This document shows, piece by piece, positions 1 through 5,419 of a DNA stretch of 5,419 nt. The notes under the pieces were generated by a model that was given only the letters and a program-made list of their open reading frames with translations, did no database searches and was not told where the DNA came from. Source of the stretch: an uncultured Chloroflexota bacterium. GTDB taxonomy: Bacteria > Chloroflexota > Limnocylindria > Limnocylindrales > CSP1-4. A program made the translations under genes and the position numbers. The stretch covers positions 1-5,419 of the forward strand of contig CAIYZX010000325.1 of assembly GCA_903930745.1 (NCBI GenBank), given 5' to 3'. Positions within the stretch are counted from its first letter, which is position 1. Every line of letters starts with the position of its first letter.

Positions 1-687
1 GCGGGCCGCCACGTCGTGGTGAGCGCCGGCGGGACCGCGGAGCCCATCGACCCCGTCCGCTTCATCGGCAACCGCAGCACCGGGAAGATGGGCGTGGCCA
101 TCGCGGAGGCAGCCCTGGCACGCGGCGCGCGCGTGACCATCGTTGCCGGGCGCGTGGAGGTCCCGCTCCCCGCGGAGGCCCGCGTGGTCCACGCGGAGTC
201 CACGGCGCTGATGCGGGACGCCGTCCTTGCAGCCACCTTTGACGACGCCGCGGACGTGCTGGTCATGGCCGCCGCCGTGGCGGACTTCCGCCCGAAGCTC
301 GCGGCGGACCACAAGCTCACCCGCGGCGCCGGCATGACGCTGGAGCTGGAGCCCACCGCGGACATCCTCGCGGAGGTGGGTGCTAGGGCACGGGCGATGG
401 CCGAGGCCCGCGAGCGCCGCCCCGTCATCGTGGGCTTCGCCGCGGAGACCGGCTCCCTGGACCGCGCGCCGGCCAAGCTGCGCCGCAAGGGCGCGGACCT
501 CCTCGTGGCCAACGACGTCAGCGAGCCCGGCTCCGGCTTCGGCACGGACACCAACCGCGTGGTGATCCTGGGCGCGAATGGCTCCCGGGCGGACCTCCCG
601 CAGCTGCCGAAGCGTGACGTGGCGGACGAGCTGCTGGACCGCGTGGTGCCGCTGGTGGACGTACGGAGCCGGAAGGGGCACGATTGA
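1..687 (+). CDS. coaBC: CoaBC, C-terminal phosphopantothenate-cysteine ligase (CoaB) domain, 5' end outside the window
   Basis: CoaB condenses 4'-phosphopantothenate with cysteine using CTP; in the bifunctional CoaBC protein the CoaC half then decarboxylates the product to 4'-phosphopantetheine. It is a cytosolic step of coenzyme A synthesis. The 228 visible residues begin in the first beta strand of the CoaB domain: the SAGGTAEPIDPVR nucleotide-binding motif is at about residues 8-20, NRSTGKMG at 24-31, AAAVADFRP near 85-95, GFAAET near 145-150, and ADLLVANDVS followed by GFGTDTN near 165-185. The start codon and the flavin-dependent CoaC domain (normally about 180 residues) must lie left of base 1. 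The GTG at 16 is not a credible start because the residues before it already form the strand. The TGA stop is 4 bases before panB, so the two are probably co-transcribed. Identification of the domain is secure; fusion to CoaC is inferred from the family and from the open frame at the edge. Confidence 0.95.
   Translation, partial: AGRHVVVSAGGTAEPIDPVRFIGNRSTGKMGVAIAEAALARGARVTIVAGRVEVPLPAEARVVHAESTALMRDAVLAATFDDAADVLVMAAAVADFRPKLAADHKLTRGAGMTLELEPTADILAEVGARARAMAEARERRPVIVGFAAETGSLDRAPAKLRRKGADLLVANDVSEPGSGFGTDTNRVVILGANGSRADLPQLPKRDVADELLDRVVPLVDVRSRKGHD
671..678 (+). promoter_or_regulatory. Probable ribosome binding site of panB, inside the end of coaBC
   Basis: GGAAGGGG is the only purine-rich Shine-Dalgarno-like run before the panB ATG at 692. 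It lies within the last codons of coaBC, with a rather long spacing of 13 bases. Ribosomes finishing coaBC at 687 end almost on the panB start, so translational coupling is likely to help initiation. Confidence 0.45.
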
Positions 688-691
688 CCGC

Positions 692-1615
692 ATGAGCGTC
701 CAGAACGACAACGTCAGCCGCCTCACCGTCGTGGACATCGCGAAGCTGTACGGGGACGGCACGCGGATCGCCACGATCACCGCGTACGACTACCCCACCG
801 CCGCGCTGGTGGACCAGGCCGGCATCCCGCTGATCCTCGTGGGTGACTCGCTGGGCCAGGTCATGCTGGGCTACGACACCACCGTCCGCGTGTCCATGGA
901 GGAGATGCTCCACCACACCAGGGCCGTGGTCCGGGGCAGCAGGCGCGCCATCGTGGTGGCGGACATGCCGTTCCTCTCCTACACCACGCCGGAGGAGGCG
1001 CTGGTGAACGCCGGACGCTTCCTGCGGGACGCGGGTGCCCAGGCCGTGAAGATCGAGGGCGGGGTCCGGAGCGCGAGGATCATCGAGGCGCTGGTTCGGG
1101 CCGGGATCCCGGTAATGGCGCACATCGGGCTCACGCCGCAGGCCATCAACACGCTGGGCCGCGTCCGCGTCCAGGGCAAGAACCGTGACGCGGCCCGGGC
1201 GCTGCTCGCGGACGCCCTCGCGGTGCAGGAGGCCGGCGCCTTCTCGGTGGTCCTGGAGCTGGTCCCCGGCCAGCTCGCCGAGGCCATCACGGAGCGCCTG
1301 CGCATCCCCACCATCGGCATCGGCGCGGGTGCCGGCTGCTCCGGCCAGATCCAGGTGATCACGGACGTCCTGGGCCTGGGCGAGTGGACGCCGCGACACG
1401 CGCGCAAGTACGCGGATCTCCACGGCGTGATCCTCGGCGCGTTGGGCTCCTACCGCGCGGACGTGGAGGCGGGCGACTTCCCGGGCAGCGCGGAGACCGT
1501 GCTGATGGACCCGGGCGTCCTGGACGAGGTGCTGGGCCGCTCCGACGCGGACCGCGCGAGCGGTGCCGGGAGCCTCGGCGGCCTCGCCGGCATCCCGCTG
1601 GACCGCGACCTCTAG
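692..1615 (+). CDS. panB: 3-methyl-2-oxobutanoate hydroxymethyltransferase (ketopantoate hydroxymethyltransferase)
   Basis: PanB transfers a hydroxymethyl group from 5,10-methylenetetrahydrofolate to alpha-ketoisovalerate, giving ketopantoate, the first committed step of pantothenate synthesis. The 307-residue protein is a full-length (beta/alpha)8 enzyme. The Mg- and substrate-binding residues known from E. coli PanB are in place: Asp52 in VGDSLG, Asp91 in ADMPF, Lys120 in AVKIEGG and the catalytic base Glu189 in LELVP. The VQGK motif (160-163) and GIGAG (209-213) followed by SGQ are also present. The ATG at 692 fits the family N-terminus (DIAKLYGDG, then TAYDYPTA); the same frame is open further upstream, but inside coaBC. 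The core ends near FPG (263-265). The remaining 40 or so residues make it longer than the usual 260-280, and the last 25 are a Gly/Ala/Ser/Asp-rich tail of no recognised function. It sits 4 bases after coaBC and 50 before panC. Confidence 0.97.
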   Translation: MSVQNDNVSRLTVVDIAKLYGDGTRIATITAYDYPTAALVDQAGIPLILVGDSLGQVMLGYDTTVRVSMEEMLHHTRAVVRGSRRAIVVADMPFLSYTTPEEALVNAGRFLRDAGAQAVKIEGGVRSARIIEALVRAGIPVMAHIGLTPQAINTLGRVRVQGKNRDAARALLADALAVQEAGAFSVVLELVPGQLAEAITERLRIPTIGIGAGAGCSGQIQVITDVLGLGEWTPRHARKYADLHGVILGALGSYRADVEAGDFPGSAETVLMDPGVLDEVLGRSDADRASGAGSLGGLAGIPLDRDL

Positions 1616-1665
1616 CCGCCACCGGCTCCCCGCCCCGTCACCCCACCGACGCCCCACCGCCCCGC
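1616..1665 (+). other. C-rich, G-poor panB-panC spacer with a short hairpin
   Basis: The 50 bases between panB and panC hold no gene. A perfect 5-bp hairpin (AGCCG, loop CCAC, CGGCT; 1614-1627) includes part of the panB stop codon. It has no T run, so it is not a normal intrinsic terminator. The next 38 bases (1628-1665) contain 27 C and only 6 G, and include two copies of CCCCACCG at 1641-1648 and 1652-1659, spaced 11 bases apart. There is no Shine-Dalgarno-like purine run. The stretch is expected to be single-stranded in the mRNA; it could ease SD-independent initiation at panC or offer a Rho-loading site. Both roles are inference. Confidence 0.5.
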
Positions 1666-2511
1666 ATGCTGGTCGTCCGCACCCGGGCCGAGCTCCGCGC
1701 CGCCCTCGCATCCGCGCCGCGGCCGGTTGGCTTCGTCCCCACCATGGGCTGGCTGCACGCCGGCCACGTGTCGCTCGTGGAGCGCGCCCGCGCCGAGAGC
1801 GCCACGGTGGTGATGTCCATCTTCGTGAACCCCAGGCAGTTTGGGGAGTCCGCGGACTTCGCCAGGTACCCGCGCTCGGAGCCTCGCGACTTCGCCATGG
1901 CGGAGGCGGCGGGCGTGGACATCATGTTCGCCCCGGGCGTGGAGGACGTGTACCCGGCGGGCTTTGACACCGTGGTGTCGGTGGGCGCCATCTCCCGCCC
2001 CCTTGAGGGTGCCGCCCGGCCCGGCCACTTCGACGGCGTGGCCACGGTGGTCGCACTGCTCTTCGCGCTGGTTGGCGCGGAGCGTGCCTACTTCGGCCTC
2101 AAGGACTACCAGCAGGTGGCGGTGATCCGGCGGATGGCGCTGGACCTCGCGCTGCCCACCGAGGTGGTCCCCTGCCCCACCGTCCGCGAGCCCGATGGCC
2201 TGGCGATGTCCTCGCGCAACGCCCGCCTCTCGCCCGCCGGCCGCGCGGTCGCCACGGTGATCCATCGCGCCCTGGTCGCGGGTGTCGCGGCCATCGAGGG
2301 TGCCGGCCAGCGGGACGCCGATGCCGTCAGGGCCGCCATGACGGCGGTCCTCGCGCAGGAGCCCGCCGTTGCGGTGGACTACGTCTCCGTGGCGGACGCG
2401 CTCACGCTGGCGGAGCTCGCCGTCATCCACGGCGAGGCGGTCCTGTCCATGGCTGTGCGCGTGGACGGCGTCCGCCTCATCGACAACGAGCTGGCCACAC
2501 CCCGCCCGTAG
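1666..2511 (+). CDS. panC: Pantothenate synthetase (pantoate-beta-alanine ligase)
   Basis: PanC activates pantoate with ATP to pantoyl adenylate and couples it to beta-alanine, releasing pantothenate, AMP and pyrophosphate, in the cytosol. The 281-residue protein has the standard family length and a class I aminoacyl-tRNA-synthetase-like fold: the HIGH-type motif PTMGWLHAGH (His31, His34), FVNPRQF (53-59), RPGHFDGVATVV (118-129), the ATP-contact segment FGLKDYQQ (Lys146, Asp147) and PTVREPDGLAMSSRN, with the KMSKS-like Ser182-Ser183. FGLKD has Leu where FGEKD is common in model enzymes such as those of E. coli and M. tuberculosis; the flanking Lys and Asp are kept, so activity is expected. 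The ATG at 1666 starts just before the first strand (VRTRAEL), as in homologues, although no ribosome binding site precedes it. The frame is open upstream through panB, but that extension is low-complexity shadow sequence. It follows panB in the same direction and is probably in the same transcript. Confidence 0.97.
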   Translation: MLVVRTRAELRAALASAPRPVGFVPTMGWLHAGHVSLVERARAESATVVMSIFVNPRQFGESADFARYPRSEPRDFAMAEAAGVDIMFAPGVEDVYPAGFDTVVSVGAISRPLEGAARPGHFDGVATVVALLFALVGAERAYFGLKDYQQVAVIRRMALDLALPTEVVPCPTVREPDGLAMSSRNARLSPAGRAVATVIHRALVAGVAAIEGAGQRDADAVRAAMTAVLAQEPAVAVDYVSVADALTLAELAVIHGEAVLSMAVRVDGVRLIDNELATPRP

Positions 2512-2523
2512 CGCTCCGGCTGG
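2512..2523. other. Convergent gene junction, 12 bases between stop codons
   Basis: The panC stop (2509-2511, + strand) and the transporter stop (2524-2526, - strand) face each other across 12 bases. There is no T-rich tract on either strand and no strong hairpin. Transcripts from the two sides therefore probably overlap at their 3' ends, or end by another mechanism or inside the opposing gene. Confidence 0.7.
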
Positions 2524-3738
2524 TCAGGCGCTCGCGGCCATCGTCCGCGCACCCGCCCGCATTGCCATCCACACCATCACGGCGCCCGCCAGCGATCCCG
2601 CGGCGCCCACCGGGAAGATCGCCTCCAGGTCCCAGGCTCCGGCGATCACGCCGGCGATGAGCGATCCGAGGATGGTGCCCAACGCGAAGCACGTCGCGCC
2701 GAAGAGCGCCTGCGCGGTGGCCGCCAGCTCCGCCGGGGCCCGCCGGGACACGTACGTGGCAAGGCCCACGAGCGCGGGCGCGAAACCCACGCCGCCGAGG
2801 GCCGTGATCAGCAGCACCGGACCAACGCCGTCCACCACGCTCCAGAGGGCCGCACGCAGGGCGAGGGCGAGCAGACCACCCACCACCAGGCGGTGGACTG
2901 GCCAGCGCGAGGCGAGGCGCGGGTACAGGAGCATCAGCGGGATCTCCAGCGCCGCGTTGAGGGACCAGCCGATGCCCACGAGGACAGCGTCCCCGCCCAT
3001 CTGCACGATCCAGATGGAGTAGTACGTCATGACCGCCGTGGAGGCCGTCCAGCTGGTGATGTTGCCCGCAAGGAGGAGCGCCAGCCCGGGCAGGCGGAGG
3101 AGCCGGAGGCCCGCGAGGGGGCCAATGCTCGCGACACGGATGTTCCGCGGCGCCCTCCCCAGGGTGAGGGCGCCCATGATCCCCGCGCCCAGGACGCCCG
3201 CGATGTAGACCCACCAGATGGCCACGATGCCGGACGCGTCCGCCAGCATCCCCAGCAGGGGTGAGATCACCACGAACGTGATGGAGCCCCACGCGCGGGC
3301 CACGCCATACCAGTCGCGGTGACCGGCGAGCCGTGCGATGGTCCGCGCGTCGATGAGCGGGACCATGCCGGTGGAGCCGGACGCGAGGGCGATGACGACG
3401 AACGCCAGGACCGGCATCTGCGGGCCGGTGGCCAGGATGGCGGCGCAGGACGACGCGATGATCGAGGCGGCGAGGTAGGGACCGCGCATGTCGCCAAGAC
3501 GATCCGCGAGCTGTCCCCAGAGCGGCGCGGCGACGATGGCGACCACCGAGGGCAGGGCTGCAAGGAGGCCGATGAGGCCAAGATCGACGCCCAGGTGCTC
3601 GAAGTAGACGGTGGCGTAGCCGATCCAGGCTGCGAAGCCGCCGAACTGCAGGCCGAAGACGATCGCGGACGGAATGACCGCGCGGCGCCCGGGCCCGGAC
3701 TCGGCGCTCTCGATGGTCGCCGTGCCGGCGGCGCTCAG
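2524..3738 (-). CDS. Major facilitator superfamily transporter, HcaT/LacY-like type, likely CTG start
   Basis: This is a polytopic inner-membrane secondary transporter; the substrate cannot be read from the sequence. From the CTG at 3738 it is 404 residues, normal for a 12-helix MFS protein. Helices fall at roughly 21-46, 53-73, 88-104, 108-128, 150-168, 171-192, 219-245, 253-273, 282-299, 306-330, 342-366 and 375-393. The loop after helix 2 carries the MFS signature GQLADRLG (75-82). PLIDARTI (Asp130), then YGVARAWGS (144-152), and EIP (265-267) in helix 8 resemble the HcaT-like family of the 3-phenylpropionate transporter (MFS_1_like), hence the subtype. No ATG, GTG or TTG occurs in frame before GTG 3546, which would delete helix 1. 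CTG 3738 overlaps the upstream TGA as CTGA and has a ribosome binding site at 3744-3752. ATC 3714 and ATT 3675 are weaker alternatives. It is the last gene of the - strand group, so it is probably coupled to the DRTGG gene. Family is confident, subtype fair, start inferred. Confidence 0.88.
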   Translation of the reverse strand: MSAAGTATIESAESGPGRRAVIPSAIVFGLQFGGFAAWIGYATVYFEHLGVDLGLIGLLAALPSVVAIVAAPLWGQLADRLGDMRGPYLAASIIASSCAAILATGPQMPVLAFVVIALASGSTGMVPLIDARTIARLAGHRDWYGVARAWGSITFVVISPLLGMLADASGIVAIWWVYIAGVLGAGIMGALTLGRAPRNIRVASIGPLAGLRLLRLPGLALLLAGNITSWTASTAVMTYYSIWIVQMGGDAVLVGIGWSLNAALEIPLMLLYPRLASRWPVHRLVVGGLLALALRAALWSVVDGVGPVLLITALGGVGFAPALVGLATYVSRRAPAELAATAQALFGATCFALGTILGSLIAGVIAGAWDLEAIFPVGAAGSLAGAVMVWMAMRAGARTMAASA

Positions 3739-4913
3739 GAGAGCCTCGCCTCGGTGGCAACCTCGAGGAACCGATCGAAGAACAGGTGCTCCCAGACCAG
3801 GTCCTTGATCATCTCGATCTTCCCAAGGTCCGCGGCGTGCGTCTTCACGAGGATGTCGTGGACCTGGTTCGCCACGGTGTACGTGTCCCCCGGGAGGCGG
3901 GCACAGAACATGCCGGCCTGGTTCACCAGGTCCTCCACCTCCGGCCGAGGCGAGTAGCCGCCGGTCAGCAGGATCCCCAGGACCTTGGCCTCCGGCCCCG
4001 CGTCGATGGCGCCGGGCGTCTCCTCCACGAGTGCGTCGATCTGCTCCACGGTGGCGGGCAGCGCGTGGAACCGGTCGCTGACCTGGGCGGCGGCGAGCGT
4101 GAGGATGATGTCCTCGCGGTCGCCTGGCACGATGACCAGGGTGTCGCGCGTCAGGACCTTCTCCACGAGGTGCGTGGGCTCCATGGCGCCGATGGCGATG
4201 CGCCCCACGACCCGGTCCGGGTCGGAGCCCGCGTGGATCACCTCTGCGTCCGTGCCCTCCAGGATCATCGCGAGGGTGGGGTTTGACAGGATGGGCCGAT
4301 ACGGCAGGACGCCGAGGAGCGGGATGCCGTGGTGGGCGAGGCCACGCTCCAGGAACGTCTCGATGCCCGGCTGCTCGTCCAGCCTGACCTTGTTGACGAT
4401 GGCACCCGCGACCGGAACCCCGTGCGCCGCGAAGTGGCTGGCGTTGAGGACGATCTCGTCGATGGGTCGCCCCACCCCGCCCTCGGAGACGATCACCGCG
4501 GGAGCGCCCATCATCCGCGCCACCACCGCGTTGGAGAGCCCCACCACGGCACCCACCCCCGCGTGTCCCGTCCCCTCGGCGAGGAGCACGTCGTGGTCTG
4601 CAAAGTACCGCTGGGCCGGCCCGATCTTGGCGATCAGGTCCTCCACGGGCTGGCCGCCAAGGTAGGCCTTGGTGTAGCCGCGCGGGATGTGCGCCGGGCT
4701 CATGGCCCAGTAGGGGTCCGGCAGGTCGAAGACCTGCTTCATCAGGTAGGAGTCGTCGTCCGTGACCTGGCCGTCCGCGATGATCGTGCGCTGGCCCACG
4801 GGCTTCATGAACCCCGTGTTGTAGCCACGCCGGCGGAAGCCGTTGAGCAGCCCGAGGCTGGTGGTGGTCTTGCCGCGGTTCTGGCCGGTGGCCGCAAGGA
4901 AGAGCTGGCGCAT
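3735..4913 (-). CDS. Stand-alone BioD-like P-loop/DRTGG-domain protein (phosphotransacetylase N-terminal-like)
   Basis: The 392-residue protein matches the N-terminal regulatory half of long phosphotransacetylases: a dethiobiotin-synthetase-like P-loop domain (about 1-210), then a DRTGG-type domain (about 210-385). The acetyl-phosphate-transferring catalytic domain is absent, so it should not make acetyl-CoA by itself. Visible landmarks are the P-loop TGQNRGKT (9-16; Lys15, Thr16), MKPVGQ (Lys37), the acidic DDD (52-54), EGTGH (Glu113) in the position of the BioD acidic Mg ligand, VNK (173-175), PGDRED (263-268) of the DRTGG domain and LTGGYSP (316-322). Several align closely by number with E. 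coli BioD (Lys15, Lys37, Asp54), suggesting nucleotide binding is intact. Databases often label such proteins phosphotransacetylase family or AAA ATPase. A regulatory or ligase role is inference. ATG 4913 begins right at the first strand and has GAGGA 10 bases upstream. It lies 34 bases after an unrecognised gene and overlaps the transporter's proposed start by 4 bases. Confidence 0.87.
   Translation of the reverse strand: MRQLFLAATGQNRGKTTTSLGLLNGFRRRGYNTGFMKPVGQRTIIADGQVTDDDSYLMKQVFDLPDPYWAMSPAHIPRGYTKAYLGGQPVEDLIAKIGPAQRYFADHDVLLAEGTGHAGVGAVVGLSNAVVARMMGAPAVIVSEGGVGRPIDEIVLNASHFAAHGVPVAGAIVNKVRLDEQPGIETFLERGLAHHGIPLLGVLPYRPILSNPTLAMILEGTDAEVIHAGSDPDRVVGRIAIGAMEPTHLVEKVLTRDTLVIVPGDREDIILTLAAAQVSDRFHALPATVEQIDALVEETPGAIDAGPEAKVLGILLTGGYSPRPEVEDLVNQAGMFCARLPGDTYTVANQVHDILVKTHAADLGKIEMIKDLVWEHLFFDRFLEVATEARLS
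3744..3752 (-). promoter_or_regulatory. Ribosome binding site supporting the CTG start of the transporter
   Basis: On the - strand GAGGCGAGG ends 5 bases before the CTG at 3738-3736. It is the best purine-rich run upstream of the transporter's first helix. No comparable run precedes the alternative starts ATC 3714, ATT 3675 or GTG 3546, so this site decides the start. It lies inside the last codons of the upstream DRTGG gene. Confidence 0.6.
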
Positions 4914-4923
4914 GTCGTGCGGG

Positions 4924-4928
4924 TCCTC
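4924..4928 (-). promoter_or_regulatory. Ribosome binding site of the DRTGG protein gene
   Basis: GAGGA on the - strand, 10 bases before ATG 4913, lies in the 34-base spacer after the upstream stop codon. It supports ATG 4913 over in-frame upstream codons, which would only add an Arg/Ser/Ala-rich shadow extension ahead of the P-loop domain. Confidence 0.55.
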
Positions 4929-4947
4929 GCAGTGCCGGGCGGGCGCG

Positions 4948-5419
4948 TCAGCCGCGCGAGGCGGTCTTGCGCTCCACGAGCTGGACGGCCTCGCGGAGGC
5001 GCACCAGGGACTCCTCGTCCACGCTGTCAGACTCGAGATGCGGGCCAAGGCGCTCCAGGATGTCCGTCACGAGGCCCAGGAAGACCGCCGCATCCGCGAG
5101 GAAGAACTGGGGCTCGTTGTTGTAGCGGACCATCGTCAGGCGGCCCTGCAGGACGCGCCGCTCCTCCACGTGGGCGATCTGGGTGCCGAAGTTGTGGCCC
5201 TGGATGCCGTCCGGGTTGTTGAGGAAGTTCAGCGCGTTGTCGATGGCCAGGCCGAAACGGGCTCGCCAGGCGACCAGCCGCTCGTGCACCTCGGCCGGGA
5301 TGCGCACCTCGGCGACCTCGTCGAAGACCTCCGGGGCAACGGTGAGCAGGCCCACGAGCGTGGTGCCGGCCCGGGCGCCCAGCATGACCTGGAGGCTGCG
5401 CTCCAGGGTGAACACCTCC
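4948..5419 (-). CDS. Unrecognised protein, C-terminal 156 residues visible, 5' end outside the window
   Basis: I do not recognise this family. The frame is open to the right edge and is read leftwards to TGA at 4950-4948. Codon use and third-position G/C match the neighbouring genes, and the product has balanced composition with conserved-looking segments, so it is a real gene. The visible part looks soluble and mainly helical. There is a hydrophobic stretch (VMLGARAGTTLVGLLTV) near the start of what is visible, an Asn-rich segment NALNFLNNPDG, an aromatic segment MVRYNNEPQFFLADAAVFLG, and an acidic then basic helical tail ending KTASRG. There is no obvious membrane anchor, Cys/His metal site or nucleotide-binding loop. 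A GTG at 5415 is preceded directly by GGAG with no spacing, so it is unlikely to be the true start. It lies 34 bases before the DRTGG gene in the same direction, which suggests one operon and perhaps a shared function. Confidence 0.8.
   Translation of the reverse strand, partial: EVFTLERSLQVMLGARAGTTLVGLLTVAPEVFDEVAEVRIPAEVHERLVAWRARFGLAIDNALNFLNNPDGIQGHNFGTQIAHVEERRVLQGRLTMVRYNNEPQFFLADAAVFLGLVTDILERLGPHLESDSVDEESLVRLREAVQLVERKTASRG

Noticed and set aside
16..18. GTG 16 as the start of a separate CoaB protein
   Set aside because: Codons 1-15 already encode the start of the first Rossmann strand (AGRHV), and the frame is open to the window edge, so the gene is simply cut.
1384..1665. Upstream extension of panC to GTG 1384
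   Set aside because: The extension overlaps panB and is Arg/Gly/Pro-rich shadow sequence. PanC homologues begin near the ATG at 1666, just before the HIGH-motif strand.
518..1711. Long open frame on the - strand opposite coaBC, panB and panC
   Set aside because: Its product is Arg/Gly/Ala/His-rich with no recognisable domain and lies wholly opposite strongly identified genes. Such shadow frames are expected in high-G+C DNA.
2510..2532. Inverted repeat AGCGC/GCGCT at the convergent junction as a terminator
   Set aside because: The stem is only 5 bp with a 13-base loop and no T tract on either strand, within what chance gives in this G+C-rich DNA.
3544..3546. GTG 3546 as the transporter start
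   Set aside because: It would remove 64 residues including the whole of helix 1 and part of helix 2, and has no ribosome binding site. The frame upstream clearly encodes a typical MFS N-terminus.
2477..3760. 427-residue - strand open frame overlapping the transporter
   Set aside because: It is the neighbouring reading frame of the MFS gene, Arg/Pro/Gly-rich and without hydrophobic helices. The MFS frame gives a coherent 12-helix protein with family motifs.
3547..3760. Frameshift or pseudogene at the transporter 5' end
   Set aside because: The frame is continuous from CTG 3738 to the stop with normal helix order. Lack of an ATG, GTG or TTG is explained more simply by a CTG start overlapping the upstream stop.
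5413..5419. GGAGGTG at the right edge as ribosome binding site plus GTG start
   Set aside because: There is no spacing between GGAG and GTG, and the frame stays open to the edge, so the gene very likely begins outside the window.
1..5419. tRNA or rRNA genes, CRISPR arrays, insertion sequences, riboswitches
   Set aside because: Almost all bases are accounted for by six protein genes. No repeat array, terminal inverted repeats, transposase or structured leader was seen on either strand.

Overview
This is a compact, gene-dense stretch of a high-G+C bacterial chromosome. Coding regions strongly prefer G or C at third codon positions, and there is almost no intergenic DNA. It holds six genes in two converging groups. 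The composition, the coaBC-panB-panC cluster and a stand-alone BioD-like/DRTGG protein would fit a Chloroflexota-type (Thermomicrobia/Limnocylindria-like) genome. A high-G+C actinobacterium or related soil lineage cannot be excluded, because there is no rRNA or other taxonomic marker. The organism call is tentative.

Left half, + strand (1-2511): the 3' part of coaBC (only the CoaB ligase domain is inside the window), then panB after 4 bases, then panC after a 50-base C-rich gap. PanB makes ketopantoate. PanC joins pantoate to beta-alanine to give pantothenate. CoaB adds cysteine to 4'-phosphopantothenate. The cluster therefore covers steps on both sides of pantothenate in coenzyme A synthesis. 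Ketopantoate reductase, aspartate decarboxylase, pantothenate kinase and the last CoA enzymes are not in the window.

Right half, - strand (2524-5419, read right to left): the 3' part of a gene I do not recognise, then after 34 bases a 392-residue P-loop/DRTGG protein resembling the non-catalytic N-terminal half of long phosphotransacetylases, then a 12-helix major facilitator transporter of the HcaT/LacY-like type. The transporter frame has no ATG, GTG or TTG ahead of its first membrane helix. Its best start is a CTG that overlaps the upstream stop codon by four bases (CTGA) behind a good ribosome binding site. The two groups converge with only 12 bases between stop codons and no convincing terminator.

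I found no RNA genes, mobile elements, CRISPR arrays or long repeats, and no clearly new multi-gene system. The points most worth a second look are the CTG start of the transporter, the stand-alone DRTGG protein with its unrecognised upstream partner, and the C-rich leader of panC, which has no ribosome binding site.
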